A DNA stretch of 64,000 nt from Hellea sp039977295 (GCA_039977295.1 JBDWDN010000012.1:62001-126000); one strand, 5' to 3'. Counted from the first letter of the stretch, positions 1-9,714 are shown. The notes: generated by a model not told the origin, from the letters alone. Program-made: numbers and translations.

Positions 1-2
1 GG

Positions 3-800
3 GGTGAACCGGGCTTTGATGAAGAAAATGCTGATCTCTCCAACGCGAATGTGTCGGTTATCATTGATGATACTTATGCAAAGGCGCTTGGGTTTGAAAC
101 GCCGGAGGCCGCGATTGGACAAAATCTCTACCTCACTAAACAACTTCGGGAGTCATTTGACCGAGATCCCACACTCGTGATTATAGGTGTTATCGAGACC
201 ATTCCGCTGGTTTACGGCATTGGTGATGTTCGCTCTAATATTTATGAACTCGCTAATTTTAGTGGAAATAACCCTGCCATTCGTATCGATAAGAATAATG
301 TCAAAGACGGCATTGCCGCTATCGAGCGGATCGTTAAAGAACGGTTCCCCGACGGCGCTGTTGTCATGCGGTTTACCGACACAGAATTTGAACGTAATTT
401 CAAAACCTATGACGGCATTAGTAAAGGCTTTACGGGGTTGTCACTGATTGCCTTAGCCATATCTTCTATGGGCTTATTCGCCATGGCTGTTTTCACCGCT
501 ATTCAGCGCCGTCAAGAAATTGGTATTCGTAAGACCTTGGGCGCCAGCACCTGGGAGGTCACAAGCCTCTTAGTGCGCGACTTCTCTCGCCCTGTTTTTA
601 TCGCAAATATTATTGCCTGGCCCCTAGCGTGGTATGCCGCGACGACCTACCTCAAAGGATTTATGCAACATATTACGCTGACGCCGATCCCCTGGATACT
701 AGGTTTCATCTTTACACTCTTAATTGCGTGGTTGGCGGTGGGCGGACAAGCCTTTAGCGCGGCGCGCGTGAAGCCTGCGGAGGTATTGAAAAGTGAGTAA
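3..800 (+). CDS. ABC transporter permease, MacB/FtsX family (C-terminal part)
   Basis: The frame is open from the window edge, so the gene starts upstream; about 266 residues are visible. A periplasmic MacB-core-like stretch comes first, then an FtsX domain: a membrane segment near residues 150-170, the family signature RRQEIGIRKTLGA, and two more membrane segments before the typical ending ARVKPAEVL. Such permeases work with a separate ATPase in macrolide, peptide or lipoprotein export, or as mechanotransmission machines. The downstream efflux lipoprotein overlaps its stop codon by 8 bases, so the two are translationally coupled and probably belong to one tripartite export system. Confidence 0.85.
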   Translation, partial: GEPGFDEENADLSNANVSVIIDDTYAKALGFETPEAAIGQNLYLTKQLRESFDRDPTLVIIGVIETIPLVYGIGDVRSNIYELANFSGNNPAIRIDKNNVKDGIAAIERIVKERFPDGAVVMRFTDTEFERNFKTYDGISKGFTGLSLIALAISSMGLFAMAVFTAIQRRQEIGIRKTLGASTWEVTSLLVRDFSRPVFIANIIAWPLAWYAATTYLKGFMQHITLTPIPWILGFIFTLLIAWLAVGGQAFSAARVKPAEVLKSE

Positions 801-2214
801 GTCATTCTTTATAAGCGTAGCATTCGCTGTGTTACTCAGCGGCTGCGCGACGACCCAAATGGGGTTGGCCTCTTCAAATGCATTGCCTAATCTGTCTGTT
901 TCCATGCCTGCCGCATGGGAAGGATCGTCAGAAAGTGCTGCGAAAGGAGCAGGGGATAGAATTACCTTAAAAGCTGATCAAATAGGATGGCTCAATAAAT
1001 TTGACGATACGGTTTTGACTGACCTAGTTGCCCAAGCTTATACCCATAATCCAAATCTCAAGCGGTTACAGGCACGGCTTGACCGCGCGGAGGGCCTCTC
1101 AAGCAAAGCGAAATCTGGATTGCTTCCCGCTATTGATGCGGCCCTTGGGGCCTCGCGCATAGACGGCTTTGAAGGCGAAAATAAGTCTTCGGCAAGCCTG
1201 AATGCGGGTCTTGATATCACATGGGATGCAGATTTATGGGGGCGTATCGCCGCCTCGTCGCGAGCGAGTAATTTACGCTCTGCCGCTGCCCAGGCTGATT
1301 ATGAAGCCGGACAGCAGCTTCTTGCAGCCTCTATTGTCGAGAATTACTTTCTGGCGATTGAGGCGCGCCGTTTGGCGCGGGTATCTCAGAATAACCTGGA
1401 GGCTTTGAACAAAACGCTTGGATTTGTCACCGTTCAATATCAACGAGGATTACGATCAGGGCAGGATATTTCCTTAATTCGCGCTGATGTGGCGAGCGCT
1501 AAAGTCGCTTATAACCGCGCCGAAGGGGCGGCAAGAGACGCCTTGAGGGCCTTGGAAATACTCATAGGCACTTATCCTGAAACCAGCCGCGCTATGACAG
1601 GGGTATTGCCTGGCGTTCCTAAGTTGGTCGCTATTGGTCAGCCTGCCAATGTTTTGTCTCAACGGCCCGATATTCAGGCGGCGCAATATCGTGTTGAAGC
1701 GGCCTATGCCGCGCATAAATCGACCAAAGCCGCGCAACGCCCAAACCTGTCTCTCGGCGGCGTGATCGGTAGTAGCTCGTCCAGTCTTGGACAGCTTTTT
1801 GACCCCAGCGCGATGGCCAGCACATTATTTGCTAATCTCACAGCCCCCATATTTGATGGCGGCAGCCGCAAAGCGGATGTGGCGATAGCGCAGGCTGATA
1901 TTAATGAAGCCCTCGCTAATTATCAGGATGTTGTGCTAACCGGGCTTCGCGACGTGGAGCGCCAGATAGATGATGGACAAATTCTATTGCTGCAAGAAAC
2001 GGAACTGATGCAAGCGCTCTCAGATGCGCGCGACGCTCTTCGCTTTACGCAATTTCGCTATGAGTCCGCGGAAAGTGATTTGCTAAATGTCCTACAAGTC
2101 CAGCAACGCGTATCTTTTATTGAAGCGCAGCTTGTCTCAACACGACGCGCGCGATTGGTGCAATATATCAATTTAGCTTTGGCGTTAGGGGTAGAGCCGA
2201 GCAGCGCTCTCTAG
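793..2214 (+). CDS. Outer-membrane efflux lipoprotein, OprM/NodT (TolC) family
   Basis: The 473-residue product has the usual length for an RND/ABC outer-membrane factor. It starts at GTG 793 with GGAGG about 9 bases upstream. The signal sequence ends in the lipobox LSGC (lipidated Cys near residue 18). Two long helical repeats follow (LKRLQARLDRAEGL; LSQRPDIQAAQYRVEAA), with the RPDI..AE motif typical of the second OEP repeat. It would form the trimeric outer-membrane duct for the permease encoded just upstream, whose stop codon it overlaps. Confidence 0.9.
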   Translation: MSKSFFISVAFAVLLSGCATTQMGLASSNALPNLSVSMPAAWEGSSESAAKGAGDRITLKADQIGWLNKFDDTVLTDLVAQAYTHNPNLKRLQARLDRAEGLSSKAKSGLLPAIDAALGASRIDGFEGENKSSASLNAGLDITWDADLWGRIAASSRASNLRSAAAQADYEAGQQLLAASIVENYFLAIEARRLARVSQNNLEALNKTLGFVTVQYQRGLRSGQDISLIRADVASAKVAYNRAEGAARDALRALEILIGTYPETSRAMTGVLPGVPKLVAIGQPANVLSQRPDIQAAQYRVEAAYAAHKSTKAAQRPNLSLGGVIGSSSSSLGQLFDPSAMASTLFANLTAPIFDGGSRKADVAIAQADINEALANYQDVVLTGLRDVERQIDDGQILLLQETELMQALSDARDALRFTQFRYESAESDLLNVLQVQQRVSFIEAQLVSTRRARLVQYINLALALGVEPSSAL

Positions 2215-2483
2215 CACATGCTTTTGCCGGTCGAAACAGACGTTAGCTGAAGGCTCAAACTCCTGAATAACAGACATTTCGGATTCTAAAAAGGATACCT
2301 ATTTTGAGGGCCTAACTGGCGACAAGCCAAAGACTTAAACCGCTCAGAATAAGGCGCTCAGCCTTTACTAGACAGAGAACAGAGAAGAGCTATGTTCTGT
2401 CTGAGGGAACAGGGGCATATCATGTTGCTTCCAAGCATTGCAGAATATGCAATTTACAAGAAACCAGATGAGAGGATTGTCCA

Positions 2484-3392
2484 ATGATTATAAAATTAGC
2501 TCCAGTCCTGCTGTGGGCATCATTGGCGCTTTACGGATGTGCAACAACTGCAGGCCAAATGTCGTCAATACTCGAGCGTGATCCTACACAAATTGATGCA
2601 TCAAATCCGCCTGCGATCGTTGAACTTGGAATTGACAGCTATGGTGACCGTCTCAATGGAATTTTATATCAGGCCAATGGCGCCGGCCCCCACCCGACGG
2701 TCATTTTGCTGCACGGTTATCCGGGCAATGAAAAGAACTTAGATTTGGCCCAGTCCATGCGTCGGGCAGGTTTTAACGTGTTGTTTTTTCATTATCGTGG
2801 TGCTTGGGGCAGCGGCGGAGAATTTTCTTTCACCCATGTGATCGAAGATGTTGGCAGTGCGGCAGACTACTTGCGCGACAATGCGAATGAATACCGCGTT
2901 GACCCTGATAGACTCTTGATGATTGGTCACTCTATGGGCGGGTTTGCAGCTCTGCAAGGGGCCGCGCAGGACGAGGCCGTGACATGCGTCGCCGCCATCG
3001 CGCCAGCAGATGTCGGACGAATAGCCGATATTGCAAAATCGGATGCCGAGTTTGAGCAAAGCTTTGCAGACGGGGCCAATGCACTGCCGATGCTCAGCGG
3101 ATGGTCGGGACAGAAAGTAACCGCAGAGCTAAAAGCCAATCGCGATGCCTTCAGCCTGATTGATTTGGCCCCTAAATTGGATGGTAAATCTGTGCTGCTG
3201 ATAGCAGGTGACAAAGACTCGGTGATTGCGCCAGACGTCTTTCATTCGCCCTTGGTCGCAGCTTACGCAGCTCAGCCAGATATTGCTCTGACCCATACTG
3301 TTATAACAGGCGACCATTCATTTTCTTGGTCACGATTTGAACTGTCTAATAACATTCTTAATTGGGCGCAAAAGTGTAAAGGCAGAAACTAA
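2484..3392 (+). CDS. Alpha/beta-hydrolase lipoprotein (S9/dienelactone-hydrolase-like)
   Basis: A 302-residue protein with a lipoprotein signal (LYGC, Cys19) after RBS GAGAGGATT. The hydrolase fold is visible: oxyanion strand VILLHGYPGNE near residues 73-83, nucleophile elbow GHSMGG with Ser150, a likely acid Asp in AGDKDSV, and a catalytic His in TGDHSFSW. It is probably a periplasm-facing esterase or peptidase; the substrate cannot be told from sequence. It stands alone, with 269 bases before it that hold nothing I recognise. Confidence 0.85.
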   Translation: MIIKLAPVLLWASLALYGCATTAGQMSSILERDPTQIDASNPPAIVELGIDSYGDRLNGILYQANGAGPHPTVILLHGYPGNEKNLDLAQSMRRAGFNVLFFHYRGAWGSGGEFSFTHVIEDVGSAADYLRDNANEYRVDPDRLLMIGHSMGGFAALQGAAQDEAVTCVAAIAPADVGRIADIAKSDAEFEQSFADGANALPMLSGWSGQKVTAELKANRDAFSLIDLAPKLDGKSVLLIAGDKDSVIAPDVFHSPLVAAYAAQPDIALTHTVITGDHSFSWSRFELSNNILNWAQKCKGRN

Positions 3393-3560
3393 TCCTGCTT
3401 TGGTAAATCGGGCAATGAAAGACCATGCCTTATTTGACTTTTAGAACGTTAGCGTCCTAAAATCATCTGTAGGTTCAAGCATTGTGTTGCGGCGACCAAT
3501 TGAAACTAAACCCAAAATAGGACGATCGTTGATGTCGAATTTCATTAGGAAAATCTAACA

Positions 3561-4052
3561 CTATGGCCCACAGATCTTTAGTAAAGAGGTCAATGTGTTG
3601 ATTTCTTTCTTACTGAGATTTTGAACATGGTGCTTGGCCAGTCCGAACCTTCTTTCCGCGGCTTTGCGCGCCAAGCTAATCCCTACTTGGGTAAGGCGGG
3701 CGGTTTTTACCCTTTTATCTGAAACTGACAATGCTCTTTCTATCAAGCCTAACTGCTCAACTCGATTAAGAGCTGTTGTCATGGCCCCTGACGTTAGAAG
3801 GATAGACTCGCAGAGCTGCGTAGGCGTGAGTTCATAAGGTTTGCCAGAGCGTCTCAATGTGGCGATAATATCAAATTCTGTATACTTCAAACCAAAGGGT
3901 TTCATGGCAGCGTTAGTTTCAACGGTCCATTGACTAGCGAGTTTGATAACGCGCCCGACGACATCCATAGCTGAAGTGTCTAGCATGGGATCTTCATATT
4001 CCCACTCACGTCTTAATTTATCTATGAGGTCGAAATTATTTGATTCTGACAT
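3561..4052 (-). CDS. MarR-family transcriptional regulator
   Basis: The 163-residue product carries a winged-helix MarR domain: TEFDIIATLRRSG, recognition helix region LTPTQLCESILLTSGAMTTALNRVEQLGLI, and wing ERALSVSDKRVKTARLTQVG. RBS AAAGGACAT precedes the ATG. It is divergent from a YceI-like lipoprotein gene; the 93-base intergenic region holds two 18-bp palindromic sites that are probably its operators. It is therefore likely to be an autoregulator that also controls the neighbouring gene. The ligand is unknown. Confidence 0.92.
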   Translation of the reverse strand: MSESNNFDLIDKLRREWEYEDPMLDTSAMDVVGRVIKLASQWTVETNAAMKPFGLKYTEFDIIATLRRSGKPYELTPTQLCESILLTSGAMTTALNRVEQLGLIERALSVSDKRVKTARLTQVGISLARKAAERRFGLAKHHVQNLSKKEINTLTSLLKICGP

Positions 4053-4083
4053 AGAATGTCCTTTGTTTTTTTTGCTTTTAATA

Positions 4084-4121
4084 TATCTTGACGTAAAGGT
4101 AAATATCTTTATATAAAGATA
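4084..4121. promoter_or_regulatory. Twin 18-bp palindromic operators between marR-like gene and yceI-like gene
   Basis: TATCTTTATATAAAGATA at 4104-4121 is a perfect 18-bp palindrome. TATCTTGACGTAAAGGTA at 4084-4101 is an imperfect palindrome of the same length and half-site pattern (TAtCTT...AAGaTA). Their starts are 20 bp apart, about two helical turns. MarR dimers bind palindromes of this size, so these are probably the operators of the adjacent regulator. Confidence 0.7.
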
Positions 4122-4145
4122 AATAATGTATTTTAAAGGCTAATC

Positions 4146-4802
4146 ATGACACAGAATTTCATCCAAAATATTACCAGCACTTTGATTGCAACGTCGTTAC
4201 TTTGGGGATGCGCCCCCAAAGCAAAGCACTCTAGTAATAGCGCAATGGCAGATGCGAAGGCTCAAATTCCATCTAAATCACATGCTGATTGGAAATTGGT
4301 TCCTGAGGAATCTGGTATGACCTATATAACGCTCAAAAATAGAGACCTTGCAGAGATCAACACATTTCGGGAAATTGAAGGAACGGTTACGCCGGCAGGT
4401 CATGCGGAGATAATTATCGATCTCAACTCTGTTGATACTAATAATGAGGTGAGAGATGATCGTCTGAAATCTCTATTGTTTCAAACGGATAGTTATCCAA
4501 AAGCCAAAATTTCATCTGTCATTGACATGGTAAAATTGGAACAACTCGCCATCGGGGAAAGCCAGACTTTATTGCTCGATATGAATATTTCGTTGCATAG
4601 CGCCTCCTTACAACGAGACTTCTATGTTTTAGCAACGCGCCTTGAAAAAGATAAAGTCGTCGTCACAAACAAAGCCCCCCTAATTTTACATGCTCAAGAT
4701 TTTGGATTTATGAGTGCAATTGAGGAACTTAGGAATTTGGCAAGTTTGGACGAAATAACGCCTATTGTCACAGCAACAGTTTCTTTTGTATTCGAAAGGT
4801 AA
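4146..4802 (+). CDS. YceI-like domain lipoprotein
   Basis: A 218-residue protein with signal and lipobox LWGC. The YceI/lipocalin-like signature is visible: ...EGTVTPAG..EIIIDLNSVDTNNEVRDDRLKSLLFQTDSYPKA, followed by beta-strands of the barrel. YceI proteins bind isoprenoid-type lipids in the periplasm; this member would be membrane-anchored. The start has AAGG 6 bases upstream. It is divergent from the MarR-family gene and shares its operator region, so repression by that regulator and release by a hydrophobic ligand is a reasonable inference. Confidence 0.8.
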   Translation: MTQNFIQNITSTLIATSLLWGCAPKAKHSSNSAMADAKAQIPSKSHADWKLVPEESGMTYITLKNRDLAEINTFREIEGTVTPAGHAEIIIDLNSVDTNNEVRDDRLKSLLFQTDSYPKAKISSVIDMVKLEQLAIGESQTLLLDMNISLHSASLQRDFYVLATRLEKDKVVVTNKAPLILHAQDFGFMSAIEELRNLASLDEITPIVTATVSFVFER

Positions 4803-4929
4803 AATGGGGCTTAGCGTATCGTTGATTTCACTCTGACTAAAAAATTCGTCGTATTTTCGTACCCTGTAATAATGTTTGTTTTTTGGCCCTTCTTGGCGAG
4901 AAACAAACATGAGCCATTCTTATGGCATT

Positions 4930-5247
4930 TCATAATTGTCTCGAACGGATAATGAGATAAGCAGCAAACGCTGTTGCGACACCTGGGACAAAAGACAATG
5001 GTATCACAACCCAACCATGCCTAATATTTAAACTACTGCGTTCGTAAAGCACCCAAGTTATCAATATGAACGCGCAAATAATGGCATCGAGAGAGTATCC
5101 AGTCGAAAACGGATTGACAAAGCCTGCTGCGAAAGCACCAATCACATCCTGACTTTCTATCAATGCTGGCATAACTATAAGTGCAAAGGCGATTGCAAAT
5201 ATCGCGCCCAACAAAATAACTAAATATTCGAATGTGGTTTTACTCAT
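4930..5247 (-). CDS. DUF2834-like small membrane protein
   Basis: The 105-residue protein has three predicted membrane segments (residues about 8-28, 50-68 and 80-98). The ending VPGVATAFAAYLIIRSRQL resembles the DUF2834 family (G..fa.YL..R). RBS AGAGAG precedes the ATG. The function of the family is unknown. A strong two-tier hairpin (5269-5304) lies just upstream in its leader. Confidence 0.65.
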   Translation of the reverse strand: MSKTTFEYLVILLGAIFAIAFALIVMPALIESQDVIGAFAAGFVNPFSTGYSLDAIICAFILITWVLYERSSLNIRHGWVVIPLSFVPGVATAFAAYLIIRSRQL

Positions 5248-5268
5248 GGTGCTCTCTGTAGGTCTTCA

Positions 5269-5304
5269 GGGTAAGCTAATTTGCCTATTGGCAAGTGCTT
5301 ACCC
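5269..5304. other. Two-tier inverted repeat upstream of the DUF2834-like gene
   Basis: GGGTAAGC (5269-5276) pairs with GCTTACCC (5297-5304). Inside it, TTGCC (5281-5285) pairs with GGCAA (5290-5294). It could form a hairpin in the leader of the minus-strand gene or act as a protein site. The remainder of 5305-5519 holds nothing I recognise. Confidence 0.5.
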
Positions 5305-5519
5305 AATTAGCCATTACCATAAGCGAACAATGCTGTCTTCTCGTAACAGACGGCTGATGCTGCGGCTCGCTGCAACCGAAATTGAGTATCTTAAACTCGC
5401 CCAATGAAGGACTCTAAAATTAGAGACAATGTTGGCTTCATATAAGTCGTTCGTTGATTTCTGCCGACCCTCATTAGAAGACGATGATTGAGCAGTTTAA
5501 GACGTTCAAAAGGGGCCGC

Positions 5520-6044
5520 TCATAGCTTGCCCTGTTTCCAATTTGTTAGGTCCTTGGCCAGTTGGGATCTACGGAAGCCTTGTCCAGCCAAGAGTCGTTT
5601 AAAATCGGGGCCATGGTCAAAATGCTGTAACTGTCTGTGATAATAGTTGATATATTCGAGCCCCGCTAACGCGGCCGCAGTTGTCGCTGTCCATTGATCG
5701 CCTCTTGAGGTTGAGAGATCTGGTCGCACCCATAATAGAACTGCAATCGTAATGGCTATTATGCTTAACAACATTAGTGGATATTGGGCTTTTGAAATTC
5801 GCGGCATCACAAGCTGGACTGGCGCGATGCCTACATCCAACGCCCGTCGTTTTGAGCGCCAGTAAATACCGCCAATGTATAATAGACCGCACATCGGCAT
5901 CATCGAAAAATACGAGCCCCAACCTATTCTATAACCATAAGATAATGGCCACAAGACCATGACGGCTGGCAAGACAATTACATTCATCAACTCAAGCTTC
6001 CAATATGAGTCGAGCCGCTTTTTAATTTTGTCTTTTGCGTTCAT
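5520..6044 (-). CDS. Hypothetical membrane protein
   Basis: About 174 residues. I do not recognise a family. It has a charged N-terminus (KDKIKKRLDSYWK), two membrane segments close together (about residues 22-40 and 45-62), a basic cytoplasmic loop and a third segment (about 90-108), then a soluble C-terminal tail rich in aromatic and basic residues. I chose ATG 6044; a GTG two codons upstream is equally possible because neither has a clear RBS. The gene stands alone. Confidence 0.6.
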   Translation of the reverse strand: MNAKDKIKKRLDSYWKLELMNVIVLPAVMVLWPLSYGYRIGWGSYFSMMPMCGLLYIGGIYWRSKRRALDVGIAPVQLVMPRISKAQYPLMLLSIIAITIAVLLWVRPDLSTSRGDQWTATTAAALAGLEYINYYHRQLQHFDHGPDFKRLLAGQGFRRSQLAKDLTNWKQGKL

Positions 6045-6231
6045 CTTCACATAAATATCATCGATTTCGCGTTTGGTCTATAATCCGCTTTTGCCGTCAG
6101 AGCGAGTGGCCAGCCTTCAATGGATTTACGGCCCTGCTTGATAAGAGAGGATTTAATCTCTGAGTGATTGATTTTCTGAGTTTCTTATTGCTAGGCTTTG
6201 ATTTCGCTGCGGAGACTGATAGTGTGTAGCG

Positions 6232-7077
6232 ATGTCAGCGAAAGTCATACTGATACCGACCAAGCTATGGAGCCTTTTTATCAAAGCCGCCATTCTCTTT
6301 GGCGTTTGTTTGCTTATTGGCTTTCTAATGAATTTTTTATCTCCGCGCGTTACCCTGACCATGGAGCCTGAAGAACGCTTTTGGTTCTGGATATACCTTT
6401 GTCTTATTGGCGGGGCCGGGGTCTTTATATGTGATTTATTTTTGACCATTCTCAAAGAGAAATGGCCTAGTCATTTGAAGGGTCTTGCACAATCGATTTG
6501 CGGCACAACCGCTGTCCTGATCCCTCTTTATAGTCTTTATGACCCAGCCGATCTTCCAGGTTTCGGTACAGTCTTTATGTTTGTATGGGTCGTTATGGTT
6601 TTGATTTTGATTGTATGGTTTATCTTAAATCTGAAACTGCTGACTTTGGAAACGGTGCAAGGGGCCGCGCTCGAATTACCAGAGGTGACTCCTAAGTCAG
6701 ATGTTGCGCAAGTGCCAGACGTGCAAGACATAATTGACATGCCAAAACCCGTTGTCGAAAGGCCAGCGCAAATTCTTGGCAGACTCCCCGTTCATCTGCA
6801 AGGGGCTGAGCTTTACGCGATATCGGCCGAGGATCATTATGTGCGTGTTCATACGTCTAAGGGAGGCGATATGATTTTGATGCGGCTCTCTGATGCTTTG
6901 CTGGAAACAGGCAGCGTAGAGGGGGTGCAAATTCACCGGTCTTGGTGGGTGGCTAAAACGGCTATTGAGGACATCAAATCCAAAGGCCGCGCGGCGGAAG
7001 TTACTCTCAAAAATAATGTTAAAGCGCCTGTTAGCCGAAATATGCTGAAGACGTTAAAAACTATGGGTTGGCTCTGA
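6232..7077 (+). CDS. Membrane-anchored LytTR transcriptional regulator
   Basis: A 281-residue protein with four hydrophobic segments in the first ~145 residues, a linker, and a C-terminal LytTR DNA-binding domain (about residues 183-281). The domain shows AISAEDHYVRVHT, ILMRLSDAL and IHRSWWVAK, the last being the LytTR core motif. No receiver domain is present, so membrane signals probably reach DNA directly. A paralogue with the same layout lies at 22643-23386. The ATG is in a weak RBS context. Confidence 0.88.
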   Translation: MSAKVILIPTKLWSLFIKAAILFGVCLLIGFLMNFLSPRVTLTMEPEERFWFWIYLCLIGGAGVFICDLFLTILKEKWPSHLKGLAQSICGTTAVLIPLYSLYDPADLPGFGTVFMFVWVVMVLILIVWFILNLKLLTLETVQGAALELPEVTPKSDVAQVPDVQDIIDMPKPVVERPAQILGRLPVHLQGAELYAISAEDHYVRVHTSKGGDMILMRLSDALLETGSVEGVQIHRSWWVAKTAIEDIKSKGRAAEVTLKNNVKAPVSRNMLKTLKTMGWL

Positions 7078-7096
7078 ATTCCTGGCCATTAGGGAA

Positions 7097-7132
7097 GGGA
7101 CATTTCACGGGCCGTGAAATGGCATTTGTCCC
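7097..7132. other. Nested inverted repeat downstream of the LytTR gene
   Basis: ATTTCACGG (7102-7110) and CCGTGAAAT (7112-7120) form a perfect 9-bp inverted repeat around a single base. It is flanked by GGGACA (7097-7102) and TGTCCC (7127-7132), which also pair. It may be a transcription stop for the LytTR gene, although no T-run follows, or a binding site ahead of the next gene. Confidence 0.45.
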
Positions 7133-7225
7133 GTTGACGTATTGTGCCGCCATTTCGCGCATCGCCGCTTCACAAAATGAAATTTATATTTCTTGATGAT
7201 ACTTCAATTCTAATTGGAGACGAAT

Positions 7226-8206
7226 ATGATCTTTGGAAAAGGTATTTTTGCGGCAAGTATATTATGTGCAGCGGGGGCGGTTCAGGCTTGTGCTAATGCG
7301 CCTGCGGATGAGATGTCAGGTTCAATAGACCCGTCAGTCGACATTGCCGCGTTACAGCAAAACTTAGAAAAGGCGCGTCATTACGACTATTGCAGCTGGG
7401 CTTACGAGCAGGGCGGCAAGGCTCTCACCTTACCCAATTACGATGCCATGTTAGATCGCGAGACCAGCACGTTATCACATGATGAACGTCAAGCGACGAC
7501 ATTGCTCGATGCGGGGACGCGGATTGCACAAAGCTCTAAGACACAGAAAGCCTGTGTTAGAGCTTTTGGAAAGGGAACGAAGACATTTGATAAAGCGATG
7601 AAGAAATCTCTCGCGAGTCATTGGTCAAAGGCGAAATATAAAAAGTCTGACAATAAGGCTATTGCATCTGTTCAAGAGTCGCTCGCGACGCATTGGGTCG
7701 AAGATCAAGCTGCGCGGCGCGTTTATCTCGCTTCTAGAACCGAGGACAAAACGGGGGCTGAACACTGGACCCGCAGGCTCTCAATTATCACAACATCACA
7801 AGCCGATGCGCGCTCGACGCAATATATGCGGGGTCTGCTCAAGGAGTATGATTGGATTGATAAGACACGCTTTGGCGACCGCGTTTCTATGGCCGCCTGG
7901 CTTATAGTGCAGCATGCCGATGCGCATGTGGACCTACAAATGCTCGCCCTAGAACGCATGGAATCCTATCTTGAAAATGGCGGCGTCAGTAAAGGCAATT
8001 ACGCGTTTCTCTGGGACCGTGTTGCGGTCAATAGCGATAGACAACAACGTTATGGAACGCAGCCCACATGGGAGTGTACGCCAGAAGGCACCCTCACGCT
8101 ACAGCCCCTTGAGGATCCCGATAACGTCAATGCTCGCCGCGCCGCCATGGGCTTGGGGACCGTTGAAGACGGTTTGGCGGGAATGGCTAAGAGCGTTTGC
8201 GGTTGA
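7226..8206 (+). CDS. Hypothetical exported protein
   Basis: A 326-residue product starting at ATG 7226, with GGAG 6 bases upstream. An N-terminal signal sequence ends at AVQA-CANA; the motif is a poor lipobox, so signal peptidase I cleavage is more likely. The mature part is mostly helical with regularly spaced Trp and Arg and no family I recognise. It converges with the S41-like gene. Probably periplasmic; function unknown. Confidence 0.65.
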   Translation: MIFGKGIFAASILCAAGAVQACANAPADEMSGSIDPSVDIAALQQNLEKARHYDYCSWAYEQGGKALTLPNYDAMLDRETSTLSHDERQATTLLDAGTRIAQSSKTQKACVRAFGKGTKTFDKAMKKSLASHWSKAKYKKSDNKAIASVQESLATHWVEDQAARRVYLASRTEDKTGAEHWTRRLSIITTSQADARSTQYMRGLLKEYDWIDKTRFGDRVSMAAWLIVQHADAHVDLQMLALERMESYLENGGVSKGNYAFLWDRVAVNSDRQQRYGTQPTWECTPEGTLTLQPLEDPDNVNARRAAMGLGTVEDGLAGMAKSVCG

Positions 8207-8220
8207 GGTCATGATCGCCG

Positions 8221-9714
8221 CTATGGTTGCGTAACCGTTTTTGCCCAAGCGTGAATCGCTTCGTCTGACCAATCAAATCCGTCATATTGGTGAAGCGGTT
8301 CGTAATAAGCTCCGGATTTTCGGGCACGGTTTCTATAGACCTTGGTGGGTATTGCGATGACGCCTAGACCAGAGGGTAGGTCTTGTTGCCTGATTTCCAT
8401 ATAATTTGTATCTGAGCCGGTCGGATAGCCAATATGTGTCACGCCTTCGAGTTCAAATAATGCGTCTGCAAAATCGAGGCAGGCGCTGACGCATGTGCCG
8501 TGAGTCAGCAAATAAACAGGTGTCTTGACGGGGTTCGTAACATTATTCTGTTTTTCAACAGTTTCATCATCAGGGTCGTTGAAATCAGGTTCTTTATAGA
8601 GATCATCACCTTGTGCGTGGGCGAGCTTCGCGCCTTCCAAAATGACACTAAAATAATCATTAGCCATCTCTTCATGTCCGTTCTCAATGAGATAGTCGAA
8701 GATGTCTTTTAGATTTGTAATGTTCCCGTCGCTTAAGCGCCATTCCACATAGGTACCATGGTCCACTTCTCGGCTGAGCGGGTAGGCCTCACCCCACAAC
8801 GCCTCAATCATTTCACCGCCCCAAGTGCTAGCCCCCCCTTGATTGCCTCGCATATCGATGACGATCGATTTTGTATCTCGCAGTTCTGCGCGGCGCTGAA
8901 TGATCTCTGCAAAAATCGCCCGGTTTTGGGCGATGCCAGCCTCATCAGGAGAGAAGTCTGGCAGGTTAATCCAGAACTCACCGGGACGAATTTCTGTCAT
9001 TCCAATTTTAGGCCGCATTCCGAATGCTGTCTTCCATCGCAAGGTATGGAACACTTCATCACCAGCTTTTTGCCAATTGAGGGGGCGCTTCACCGTTTCG
9101 CCTGATGTTAAGCGGAAGTCGCAATTTTCCAGACGTGAAATAAAAGGGTTTCCAGATGAGAGAAAAAGCTGATGAGATTTTCTAGCCCAATAAGAGTCTT
9201 GGTCAGGTTTACCCGTGTCAAATTGGAAGACATGTTCTAGTATGAGCTCTTTAACGGGCCTGTCGTCGCAAGATAAAATTTCAGAGCCTAGCAGTTCACT
9301 TTGTGCGGGCTCTGTGTGGGAAATTCTTACTTGGCCAGCGCGCCAGGCGGGTAGCATGCCCGGCCAGAAATAATCGACGCCTCCCGTGTTATGGGCCTTC
9401 GAGAAAACGCCAAAATGCCCATCTCTAAATCCGGCGGTATATGCTAATAAAGCCGCGCCATATTCTGCCTCATCTGTAACGCGCGTCGCCAAGTTCATAG
9501 CATTTTCCAAAGAGGCATTTGCCTGTTTATTAAATTTGGGATTGCGGACGTCTTTGGGGCCGGGGTGATTTTCTAGCATGATATTATGCGCGGCTTGTAA
9601 ATCTGCTTGGGTTTTGACGGCCCAGTCACTGAGTTCTGGTTGAGCTGCGGGTTTGCAGCCACTTAAAGTTAATATCGCCGCGGCTGCGATCATAGGAAAA
9701 AATATGGGTTTCAT
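8221..9714 (-). CDS. S41 (C-terminal processing) peptidase-like lipoprotein
   Basis: A 497-residue lipoprotein (lipobox LSGC). The C-terminal half carries S41/tail-specific protease features: SIVIDMRGNQGGAS (strand and glycine loop), then YLLTHGTCVSACLDFADAL, where the serine of family members falls near the VSACLDFA segment, and GYPTGSDTNYMEIR. No PDZ domain is obvious. It may be an outer-membrane-anchored hydrolase or a ligand-binding derivative. A divergent 118-base AT-rich region separates it from the DUF2975 gene. Confidence 0.78.
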   Translation of the reverse strand: MKPIFFPMIAAAAILTLSGCKPAAQPELSDWAVKTQADLQAAHNIMLENHPGPKDVRNPKFNKQANASLENAMNLATRVTDEAEYGAALLAYTAGFRDGHFGVFSKAHNTGGVDYFWPGMLPAWRAGQVRISHTEPAQSELLGSEILSCDDRPVKELILEHVFQFDTGKPDQDSYWARKSHQLFLSSGNPFISRLENCDFRLTSGETVKRPLNWQKAGDEVFHTLRWKTAFGMRPKIGMTEIRPGEFWINLPDFSPDEAGIAQNRAIFAEIIQRRAELRDTKSIVIDMRGNQGGASTWGGEMIEALWGEAYPLSREVDHGTYVEWRLSDGNITNLKDIFDYLIENGHEEMANDYFSVILEGAKLAHAQGDDLYKEPDFNDPDDETVEKQNNVTNPVKTPVYLLTHGTCVSACLDFADALFELEGVTHIGYPTGSDTNYMEIRQQDLPSGLGVIAIPTKVYRNRARKSGAYYEPLHQYDGFDWSDEAIHAWAKTVTQP

